Assembly: GCA_002384055.1 (NCBI GenBank)
Contig: DGAU01000016.1
Location: forward strand, 52,428-104,428
Origin: Flavobacteriaceae bacterium UBA4022
Lineage (GTDB): Bacteria; Bacteroidota; Bacteroidia; Flavobacteriales; Flavobacteriaceae
DNA: 52,001 nucleotides
Reading direction: 5' to 3'
Part shown: piece after piece, positions 1 to 6,285 of the stretch
How the letters are laid out: every line of letters starts with the position of its first letter
Numbering within the stretch: position 1 is the stretch's first letter
Translations under genes and position numbers: made by a program
Notes under the pieces: generated by a model
What the model saw: the letters and a program-made list of their open reading frames with translations, nothing else
What the model was told of the DNA's origin: nothing
Database searches by the model: none

Positions 1-1
1 C

Positions 2-640
2 TTGCCTGACTGGATCAAATTGGCGTATTTACCTTCTTTTGGCAAAGTCCGCTTGAGACTTTCTGCGACACACACTGACGAATTGGTCCTCAAAACGACC
101 ATTGATGGCCTTATGGTTGCGCTCAAGGAACAATTGGCCGATATTGCCGTAGGATTGGAAGGGCAAACGAGCATGGTCGCCCAAATAGGAGATTTGCTGA
201 ACCAAAAAGGACACACCTTGAGTGTGGTTGAAAGCTGCACTGGCGGTGCTATTGCCAAAGAAATCACCGCTCACGCGGGTGTTTCCTCATTTTATCGAGG
301 CGGCTTGATCCCATACGCAACTGATTTGAAAGTGACCCTATTGGGTATAGATCCTGAACTCATTAAGCGGCACTCCAGCGTTAGTGTCGCAGTGGCCCAA
401 GCGATGGCCCTAAGCGCCCAAAAACTATTTAACAGTGATTATGCCATAGCTACTACGGGTATTGCCGGACCATCCAAGGGAGATGGCGCTGGGGAGGTAG
501 GGACCGTATGTATTGCTATTGCTGGTCCGAGTGGTTTATCTTTCGATCAGTTTTTGTTTGGAAGGGCTCGCGAACGGATCATTCAAAAAGCAGTGGACAA
601 GGCCTTTGAAATGTTGTACAAAGAAATTTCGAAAATCTAA
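2..640 (+). CDS. cinA: CinA-family protein, C-terminal part (5' end outside window)
   Basis: The reading frame is open from the left edge and encodes the end of the N-terminal CinA domain (the LPDWIKLAYLPS segment that typically ends it) followed by the whole C-terminal CinA domain. Hallmarks of the latter are the VVESCTGG segment and ATTGIAGP-GDGAGEVGTV segment, which form the nicotinamide-mononucleotide amidase-type active site in characterised homologues. Full CinA is about 415 residues, so roughly half is missing. The TTG at position 2 is not the true start; homologues continue upstream. In the family the enzyme acts in NAD salvage by deamidating NMN and may hydrolyse ADP-ribose. It ends just upstream of an independent promoter for rpmB. 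Confidence 0.9.
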   Translation: MPDWIKLAYLPSFGKVRLRLSATHTDELVLKTTIDGLMVALKEQLADIAVGLEGQTSMVAQIGDLLNQKGHTLSVVESCTGGAIAKEITAHAGVSSFYRGGLIPYATDLKVTLLGIDPELIKRHSSVSVAVAQAMALSAQKLFNSDYAIATTGIAGPSKGDGAGEVGTVCIAIAGPSGLSFDQFLFGRARERIIQKAVDKAFEMLYKEISKI

Positions 641-650
641 TTTCCATTTG

Positions 651-681
651 TTGTGCGAGCAGATTAATTTTATTAAATTTG
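651..681 (+). promoter_or_regulatory. Bacteroidota-type promoter for rpmB operon
   Basis: TTG at 651-653, a 20-base spacer, then TAAATTTG at 674-681, an exact match to the Bacteroidota primary-sigma consensus TTG-N19/20-TAnnTTTG. It lies between the cinA stop and the rpmB ATG and predicts a leader of about 30 bases. Strength is inferred from consensus only. Confidence 0.75.
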
Positions 682-716
682 CACCCTATTTAAAAATTAT
701 TAATCAAAATCAGGCT

Positions 717-956
717 ATGTCAAGAGTTTGTGAGCTTACAGGAAAAAAAGCAATGGTGGGGAACAATGTGTCTCACGCCATGAACAAGACGAAGCGTAAA
801 TTCCACGCGAATTTGTTTAAGAAGCGTTTTTTCATTCCTGAAGAGGATGCATGGATCACTTTAAGAGTGTCTACATCTGCAATTAAGAATATCAACAAAA
901 AAGGAATTTCTGCAGTTATCAAAGAAGCCCGAGCAAAAGGCTTTTTAAACCGATAA
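717..956 (+). CDS. rpmB: 50S ribosomal protein L28
   Basis: Encodes a 79-residue basic protein beginning MSRVCELTGKKAMVGNNVSH, the standard L28 N-terminus. L28 (bL28) binds 23S rRNA on the large subunit near the E site. The frame is open further upstream to 513, but that extension runs antisense to nothing and overlaps cinA and the promoter at 651-681, so the ATG at 717 is chosen; it gives the normal family length. First gene of a rpmB-rpmG-DUF4295 transcription unit with a terminator at 1344-1379. No Shine-Dalgarno sequence is visible, as usual in this phylum. Confidence 0.97.
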   Translation: MSRVCELTGKKAMVGNNVSHAMNKTKRKFHANLFKKRFFIPEEDAWITLRVSTSAIKNINKKGISAVIKEARAKGFLNR

Positions 957-983
957 TTGCGTCACTTATAAAGGCGATTCAAA

Positions 984-1166
984 ATGGCTAAAAAAGGAAA
1001 TAGAGTTCAGGTCATCCTAGAATGTACAGAGCACAAAGAGAGTGGGAAACCCGGAACTTCGCGTTACGTGACCACCAAAAATAAAAAGAACACACCAGAC
1101 CGCATGGAGTTGAAGAAATTCAATTCTATTTTAAAGCGTATGACGGTACATAAAGAAATTAAATAA
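984..1166 (+). CDS. rpmG: 50S ribosomal protein L33
   Basis: Encodes 60 residues, MAKKGNRVQVILECTEHKES..., matching bL33 in length and in the RVQVILECTEHK and SRYVTTKNKKNTPDRMELKKF segments. It is a large-subunit protein near the E site. It lacks the zinc-binding CxxC pairs of the C+ paralogue, retaining a single Cys, so it is a zinc-independent form. It sits 27 bases after rpmB and 9 bases before the DUF4295 gene, an order conserved across Bacteroidota. Confidence 0.97.
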   Translation: MAKKGNRVQVILECTEHKESGKPGTSRYVTTKNKKNTPDRMELKKFNSILKRMTVHKEIK

Positions 1167-1175
1167 TATAGAGTC

Positions 1176-1325
1176 ATGGCAAAGAAATCAGTCGCCTCCC
1201 TTCAAACAGGATCAAAACGTTTAACCAAAGCCATCAAAATGGTAAAGTCACCAAAATCTGGCGCTTACACTTTTGTTGAAAGCATTATGGCGCCCGAGGC
1301 AGTCGACGGTTGGTTGAACAAGTAA
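1176..1325 (+). CDS. DUF4295 small basic protein (probable ribosome-associated)
   Basis: A 49-codon gene starting ATG at 1176 and ending TAA at 1323-1325, product MAKKSVASLQTGSKRLTKAI... ending GWLNK. Length, Lys-rich N-terminus and position directly after rpmG match the Bacteroidota-only DUF4295 family. From memory, a Bacteroidota-specific ribosomal protein named bL38 was found in the Flavobacterium ribosome structure and I believe it corresponds to this family; I could not check this. Co-transcription with L28 and L33 supports a ribosomal role. Easily missed by gene callers because of its size. A strong terminator follows 18 bases later. Confidence 0.88.
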   Translation: MAKKSVASLQTGSKRLTKAIKMVKSPKSGAYTFVESIMAPEAVDGWLNK

Positions 1326-1343
1326 TTATTACTTAAAAAAATT

Positions 1344-1379
1344 AAAAAAAGCCACTTTATTTGAAGTGGCTTTTTTTTT
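1344..1379 (+). terminator. Intrinsic terminator of rpmB-rpmG-DUF4295
   Basis: Seven-base stem GCCACTT (1351-1357) / AAGTGGC (1364-1370), six-base loop, preceded by seven A (1344-1350) and followed by nine T (1371-1379). The A and T tracts can extend the stem and make it work in both directions. Confidence 0.9.
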
Positions 1380-1391
1380 GACCCCATCGGA

Positions 1392-1423
1392 TTTGCAAAG
1401 CCCAATAAGAGGGCTTAATTTTG
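1392..1423 (+). promoter_or_regulatory. Bacteroidota-type promoter for ftsY
   Basis: TTTG at 1392-1395, 20-base spacer, TAATTTTG at 1416-1423; an exact TTG-N20-TAnnTTTG match immediately after the preceding terminator. It decides the ftsY start: an upstream in-frame GTG at 1366 would lie before the promoter and inside the terminator hairpin. Confidence 0.78.
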
Positions 1424-1476
1424 ACTCGGTCAAATGGCGTGTCACAGAGCAGTCGCGACCGGAATTAATTAAGGAC

Positions 1477-2430
1477 ATGGGTATATTTAAAAATATATTT
1501 TCCAAGGAAAAAAAAGAGCACCTCGACAAGGGGCTAGCGGTTTCCAAACAAACATTTTTTGACAAACTGTCCAAGGCAGTTGTTGGAAAAAGTAAAGTGG
1601 ATGATGCCGTCTTGGATGATCTCGAACAAGTCCTGATTTCTAGTGATGTGGGTGTCAATACCACGATTAAAATCATCGAACGTATTCAAGCCCGTGTGGC
1701 CCGTGATAAGTATTTAGGGGCTAACGAACTCCAAGTCTTATTGCGTGAAGAGATTGCCGGTTTACTGAGTGAAACGGCGCATGCCCCAACAGGTTTTGCG
1801 GCAATGGATACCACGGACAAACCATATGTGATTATGGTTGTTGGGGTCAATGGTGTGGGTAAGACCACGACCATAGGAAAGCTAACGGCCCAATTCAAAG
1901 CCCAAGGACTTAAGGTCGTTTTGGGCGCCGCTGATACCTTTAGAGCTGCGGCTATCGATCAATTACAAATTTGGGCCGACCGAAACGATGTGCCTTTGGT
2001 CAAACAAAAAATGGGCAGCGATCCGGCGAGTGTTGCTTATGAGACTTTAGAATACGCTATAAAACACCAGGCTGACGTGGTTCTCATTGATACCGCAGGT
2101 CGTCTTCATAACAAAGTTAACCTCATGAACGAGTTGACCAAGGTCAAACGCGTGATGGACAAAGTAGTGCCCAATGCACCACACGAGGTCATGCTCGTCT
2201 TAGACGGTTCAACCGGGCAGAATGCTTTTGAACAAGCCAAACAATTTACAGCGGCTACAGAGGTGACGACTCTGACCATAACCAAATTAGACGGCACAGC
2301 CAAAGGCGGTGTGGTCATTGGGATCAGTGATCAATTTCAAATACCGGTCAAATATATCGGTGTAGGTGAGGGGATCAATGACCTTCAAGTTTTTGATAAA
2401 TTAGAATTTGTCGATTCCTTTTTTAATTAA
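1477..2430 (+). CDS. ftsY: Signal recognition particle receptor FtsY
   Basis: Encodes 317 residues from the ATG at 1477. An N-terminal helical bundle (about 20-100) precedes the SRP GTPase domain: G1 GVNGVGKT at 123-130, DTFRAAA at 153-159, DTAGR at 205-209, TKLDGTAKGG at 269-278. FtsY docks SRP-ribosome complexes at the membrane so inner-membrane proteins can be inserted. The acidic A domain of Proteobacteria is absent, as is usual in Bacteroidota; the short amphipathic N-terminus (GIFKNIFSKEKK) probably mediates membrane contact. First gene of an apparent operon with rimO, a lipoprotein and a glycosyltransferase. Confidence 0.97.
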   Translation: MGIFKNIFSKEKKEHLDKGLAVSKQTFFDKLSKAVVGKSKVDDAVLDDLEQVLISSDVGVNTTIKIIERIQARVARDKYLGANELQVLLREEIAGLLSETAHAPTGFAAMDTTDKPYVIMVVGVNGVGKTTTIGKLTAQFKAQGLKVVLGAADTFRAAAIDQLQIWADRNDVPLVKQKMGSDPASVAYETLEYAIKHQADVVLIDTAGRLHNKVNLMNELTKVKRVMDKVVPNAPHEVMLVLDGSTGQNAFEQAKQFTAATEVTTLTITKLDGTAKGGVVIGISDQFQIPVKYIGVGEGINDLQVFDKLEFVDSFFN

Positions 2431-2478
2431 GCTCACGAGCTATTCACTTAATCACGCCCAGAGGCGAAGCACCCTAAT

Positions 2479-3786
2479 ATGCGTACAAAGCAGTTAAATA
2501 AAAATAAGATCAACGTCATCACCTTGGGCTGTTCCAAAAACGTCTACGATAGTGAAGTGTTGATGGGGCAACTCAAAGCCAATAACCAAGAAGTGGTTCA
2601 TGAACAAGAGGGTAATGTGGTCGTGATCAATACGTGCGGGTTTATAGACAATGCCAAGGAAGAAAGTGTCAATACCATCTTGGAGTACGTGCAAAAAAAA
2701 CAGGCAGGTGAGATCGATAAAGTTTTTGTGACGGGCTGCTTGTCAGAACGCTATAAGCCGGATCTACAGAAAGAAATTCCCGATGTTGATGCCTTTTTTG
2801 GCACCACAGAGCTCCCAAATCTCCTTAAAGCCCTAGGTGCTGACTATAAACAAGAATTGATTGGCGAGCGCCTGATCACTACGCCCAAAAACTATGCGTA
2901 CCTCAAGATCGCAGAAGGTTGTGATCGACCATGCTCGTTTTGTGCGATACCACTGATGCGTGGAAAACACAAAAGCACGCCTATCGAACATTTAGTTATA
3001 GAAGCCAAGAAACTCGCTGCAAGCGGGGTCAAGGAGCTGATTTTGATTGCACAAGATTTGACCTATTATGGCTTAGACATCTATAAGAAAAGAGCACTGA
3101 GAGAACTCTTGGAGGCCCTGGTTGCTGTCGAAGGCGTCGAATGGATCAGATTGCACTATGCCTTTCCAACGGGATTCCCCATGGAAGTTTTAGACTTCAT
3201 GCGGGATGAGCCAAAAATTTGTAATTATATTGATATTCCCTTACAACACATCTCGGACAATATTCTCAAGTCCATGCGTCGGGGTACCACACAGGCCAAA
3301 ACCACGAAGCTCCTCCAGGACTTTCGGGCATATGTGCCCGATATGACGATTCGAACCACGCTAATTGTGGGCTATCCAGGCGAGACCGAAGAAGATTTCC
3401 AGACCTTATTGCAATGGGTCAAAGACATGCGCTTCGAACGCTTGGGCTGTTTTACCTATTCCCACGAAGAGAATACACATGCGTTTCATTTGGTCGATGA
3501 TGTCCCTGAAGAGGTCAAAATGGATCGGGCCAATGCGATCATGGAAGTGCAGTCCCAAATTTCATGGGAGTTGAATCAGGCCAAAATTGGTAAAGTTTTC
3601 CGTGTGGTCATTGATCGTAAAGAAGGCAAGCACTATATTGGCCGCACGGAATACGACAGTCCAGATGTGGACAATGAAGTTTTAATTCCTGCGGATCAGG
3701 GTTACTTAAGAACTGGCGACTTTTACCAAGTCATGGTCAATGATGCCGCTGATTTTGATTTATACGCCGAGGTCCATCATGTTTAG
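2479..3786 (+). CDS. rimO: Ribosomal protein S12 methylthiotransferase RimO
   Basis: 435 residues. The N-terminal UPF0004 domain carries cluster-binding Cys18, Cys53 and Cys87 (TLGCSKN, NTCGFID, VTGCLSE). The radical-SAM cluster motif CDRPCSFC is at 148-155, and a C-terminal TRAM domain follows about residue 370. RimO methylthiolates the conserved aspartate of ribosomal protein S12 using two 4Fe-4S clusters. The QLKANNQ...NTCGFIDNAKEES wording favours RimO over the tRNA enzyme MiaB. It starts 48 bases after ftsY, and its 3' end overlaps the next gene by eight bases, suggesting co-transcription. Confidence 0.96.
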   Translation: MRTKQLNKNKINVITLGCSKNVYDSEVLMGQLKANNQEVVHEQEGNVVVINTCGFIDNAKEESVNTILEYVQKKQAGEIDKVFVTGCLSERYKPDLQKEIPDVDAFFGTTELPNLLKALGADYKQELIGERLITTPKNYAYLKIAEGCDRPCSFCAIPLMRGKHKSTPIEHLVIEAKKLAASGVKELILIAQDLTYYGLDIYKKRALRELLEALVAVEGVEWIRLHYAFPTGFPMEVLDFMRDEPKICNYIDIPLQHISDNILKSMRRGTTQAKTTKLLQDFRAYVPDMTIRTTLIVGYPGETEEDFQTLLQWVKDMRFERLGCFTYSHEENTHAFHLVDDVPEEVKMDRANAIMEVQSQISWELNQAKIGKVFRVVIDRKEGKHYIGRTEYDSPDVDNEVLIPADQGYLRTGDFYQVMVNDAADFDLYAEVHHV

Positions 3787-5008
3787 AAAAAGGAGTCTTT
3801 TGTGGGGTGTAACCGTTTGCATGGCGCTTTGTCTTGTGGGTTGTCTCGACGGACAGAAGCAGGATCGGCAAGAACCCGAAATGAATCTTTTAAAGGGTCC
3901 ATGGTCAGAGATGAGTCAGGCTGCAATGCCACGCTTGTTTAGCGATGGTTCCGTATTATACACTACCTGGGTGAGTGCTCAAGGGCCGGAGTCGACTTTG
4001 TTCTTAAGCCAATATCAACAGGGATCTTGGTCTGCTGCTGAAGCCATTCAAAGCGGGGATAACTGGTTTGTTAATTGGGCCGACTTTCCACAAGTAGCCG
4101 TCAATAACGGAGCGATATTTACTACTTACCTCGAGAAATCAGCGGGCACAACCTATGCCTATGATATCCGGTATAATGTCTTTAATTCCAAAACGCAATT
4201 GTGGGTTAAGGGTCTGAAACTGCATCGGGACACGACAAAAACGGAACATGGTTTTGTGAGTGTTCGTCCTTATGGTGATGGCTTTTTGGCTGCATGGCTT
4301 GACGGCCGCGAAACCACTGGCAATCACCAAGGAGCGATGACAATTAGAGCAGCAAAGATTGCCGAAGACGCTACCCTTGGGGAAGAAATGATTTTGGACG
4401 AGCGCGTATGCGATTGTTGCCAAACGGCCTTGGTGACTGGAGATAACCAAGAGGTTATGGTGGTTTATCGCGACCGTAGCCAAGAAGAAATTAGAGACAT
4501 CTCTGTGGTGTCCATGACCGATCAAAAGGATTGGACTGTGCCCATTTCTGTAGGTGTAGATGGCTGGAAAATTGCCGGCTGTCCGGTCAATGGTCCAGCA
4601 ATAGATAGCTATAAAGGCCACTCAGCGGTGGCTTGGTTCAGTGCTCCGAATGAAGAAGCTCAAGTTAAAGTCGCCTTCGCTCAAGGCTATCAGGGTCAGT
4701 TTGGTCCCGCAATCCGCATGGATTCGGGTAATGCCACGGGTCGTGTGAATGTGGTCATGCTCAACGAAACTGAGGCTGCAGTCTTATGGATGGAACCCCA
4801 AGGCGAAAAAGAACTTTTGAGGTTGCAGAAGGTATCTGACTCAGGCCAGAAGGGCAAAATGGTAACGATCGCCGAAACATCGGCTGATCGTGCAAGTGGT
4901 TTTCCTCAATTGGCCCGTGTCCACGATCGCTTGTTTGTAGCCTATACCCTGAATCAGGAAAACGCTTCTATGTTTTACATGACGTCGATTGACCTAGCAG
5001 AACTCTAG
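3779..5008 (+). CDS. Sialidase-like beta-propeller lipoprotein with CxCC motif
   Basis: 409 residues from the ATG at 3779 (an in-frame ATG at 3740 would add a stretch unlike a signal peptide). The N-terminus has basic residues, a hydrophobic core and lipobox LVGC with Cys22 as lipid anchor, so it is an exported lipoprotein. The rest looks like repeated beta blades of the BNR/exo-sialidase superfold (segments such as AAWLDGRE and VVYRDRS). I see no complete sialidase active site. A striking C-D-C-C cluster (Cys211, 213, 214) plus GCPVNGP (Cys268) may form a metal or disulfide site; I recall this pattern in other proteins labelled 'exo-alpha-sialidase'. Function unknown. It overlaps rimO by eight bases and abuts the next gene. 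Confidence 0.8.
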   Translation: MFRKRSLLWGVTVCMALCLVGCLDGQKQDRQEPEMNLLKGPWSEMSQAAMPRLFSDGSVLYTTWVSAQGPESTLFLSQYQQGSWSAAEAIQSGDNWFVNWADFPQVAVNNGAIFTTYLEKSAGTTYAYDIRYNVFNSKTQLWVKGLKLHRDTTKTEHGFVSVRPYGDGFLAAWLDGRETTGNHQGAMTIRAAKIAEDATLGEEMILDERVCDCCQTALVTGDNQEVMVVYRDRSQEEIRDISVVSMTDQKDWTVPISVGVDGWKIAGCPVNGPAIDSYKGHSAVAWFSAPNEEAQVKVAFAQGYQGQFGPAIRMDSGNATGRVNVVMLNETEAAVLWMEPQGEKELLRLQKVSDSGQKGKMVTIAETSADRASGFPQLARVHDRLFVAYTLNQENASMFYMTSIDLAEL

Positions 5009-5009
5009 T

Positions 5010-6239
5010 ATGAACTTTAGGGATGCATCGGTATTGATCATCGGGCATACTGTTCCTGAGCCTCAGACAACCGCTGCAGGCGTGAGGATGATGGCGCTTA
5101 TTTCATTTTTTAAAAGCCGTCATGCGGTGATTCATTTCGCGACCGCTGCGGCCAATTCTGACTATGCCGTGGACCTTTCACAACAGGGGATCCATTGCCA
5201 CCAATTGATCCTAAATGACGATCACGTCACTTCGCTTTTGGACCAGTGCCGTCCCAACATAGTGGTTTTCGACCGCTTCATGACCGAAGAGCAATATGGA
5301 TGGCGCGTAAGAGCCCACAGTCCCAATACGGTAACTATTTTGGATACAGAGGACTTACATGGCCTGCGCAAAGCGCGTCAATTCGCTCATGAGCATACCC
5401 TGCCCTTGGATGTCTATAGTGATGTCACCAAACGCGAATTGGCCAGTATTTGGCGTTGTGATGTCTCTTTGATTATATCCAAATTTGAATACACCTGGCT
5501 TCAGGAAACTTTTGGGGTGCCCCAGACGCTGCTGTTCTATTGGCCGTTGGTCTTTGATATGGCCAATCAGGATGCTCACGATCAGGAGCAGACCCAAGAT
5601 TTTATCTGTATCGGCAATTTGAATCACGCCCCAAATTTAGACGCTATGTCATGGCTTATTAGTGATATCTGGCCTAAAATTGAAGCTCATTTGCCTGGGG
5701 TGAAGTTACATATCTACGGGGCCTATGGCCGTGATATGCAGCAACGACAATGGCAAAAGACCAAAGGAGTTTTGGTCCATGGGTGGGCTCCGGATATTGT
5801 GCCAGCCATGATCCAAGCGCGCGTTAATTTGGCGCCATTGCGTTTTGGCGCGGGTCTTAAAGGAAAAATACTCCAGGCACTACAGCTCGGACTGCCCACA
5901 GTGACAACTCTTATCGGTGCTGAGGGTATCGCCCAAGAGGGTACAAAGGCCCTTTTGATTGCAGAAAATGAAATCGATTTGGTCCAAAAGGCCGTAGCAC
6001 TTTATACCGATGCCCCAATGTGGAAAGCCCAACAAGATCAGGGTAAGTACTTGATCACTAACTCATTTTCTTCGGCATATTTTAACGCTGCTTTTGTGTT
6101 GTTTTTAGAGCCTATAATGCAAGATTTAAGCATCCATAGGCAACGCCATTTTATGGGGCAAGTTTTGCAGCACCAGAGCCTATACGCCAGCAAGTATCTC
6201 GGGCGTTGGCTCACCCTAAAAGCAGAATTTGGAGCATAA
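5010..6239 (+). CDS. Glycosyltransferase, family 4 type (GT-B)
   Basis: 409 residues. The N-terminal half resembles a GT-B acceptor domain; the second half has the group 1 signature: IGNLNHAPNLDAMSWLI (interdomain start), LHIYGAYG, then VHGWAPDIVPAMIQARVNLAPLRFGAGLKGKILQAL-like nucleotide-sugar site and LPTVTTLIGAEGI. Such enzymes transfer sugars from nucleotide donors to surface glycans or glycolipids; donor and acceptor cannot be read from sequence. No signal or membrane segment, so cytoplasmic. The start codon lies one base after the lipoprotein stop, and the gene ends at a bidirectional terminator, making it the last gene of the ftsY unit. Confidence 0.88.
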   Translation: MNFRDASVLIIGHTVPEPQTTAAGVRMMALISFFKSRHAVIHFATAAANSDYAVDLSQQGIHCHQLILNDDHVTSLLDQCRPNIVVFDRFMTEEQYGWRVRAHSPNTVTILDTEDLHGLRKARQFAHEHTLPLDVYSDVTKRELASIWRCDVSLIISKFEYTWLQETFGVPQTLLFYWPLVFDMANQDAHDQEQTQDFICIGNLNHAPNLDAMSWLISDIWPKIEAHLPGVKLHIYGAYGRDMQQRQWQKTKGVLVHGWAPDIVPAMIQARVNLAPLRFGAGLKGKILQALQLGLPTVTTLIGAEGIAQEGTKALLIAENEIDLVQKAVALYTDAPMWKAQQDQGKYLITNSFSSAYFNAAFVLFLEPIMQDLSIHRQRHFMGQVLQHQSLYASKYLGRWLTLKAEFGA

Positions 6240-6268
6240 AAAAAGAACCCAAAATGGGTTCTTTTTTT
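6238..6268. terminator. Bidirectional intrinsic terminator
   Basis: Eight-base stem AGAACCCA (6244-6251) / TGGGTTCT (6255-6262), AAA loop, A tract at 6238-6244 and T tract 6262-6268. It separates the convergent glycosyltransferase (+) and M14 peptidase (-) genes and has U tracts for both strands. Confidence 0.9.
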
Positions 6269-6285
6269 ATGCATATTCTAGCAGC

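Noticed and set aside
513..716. Upstream extension of the rpmB frame
   Set aside because: It overlaps cinA and the promoter; L28 starts at the ATG at 717 with the conserved MSRVCELTGK.
1366..1476. N-terminal extension of ftsY from the GTG at 1366
   Set aside because: It begins inside the terminator hairpin and precedes the promoter at 1392-1423; the ATG at 1477 gives the family length.
4139..4621. 160-codon minus-strand frame opposite the sialidase-like lipoprotein
   Set aside because: Fully inside a gene with clear signal peptide and conserved motifs on the other strand.
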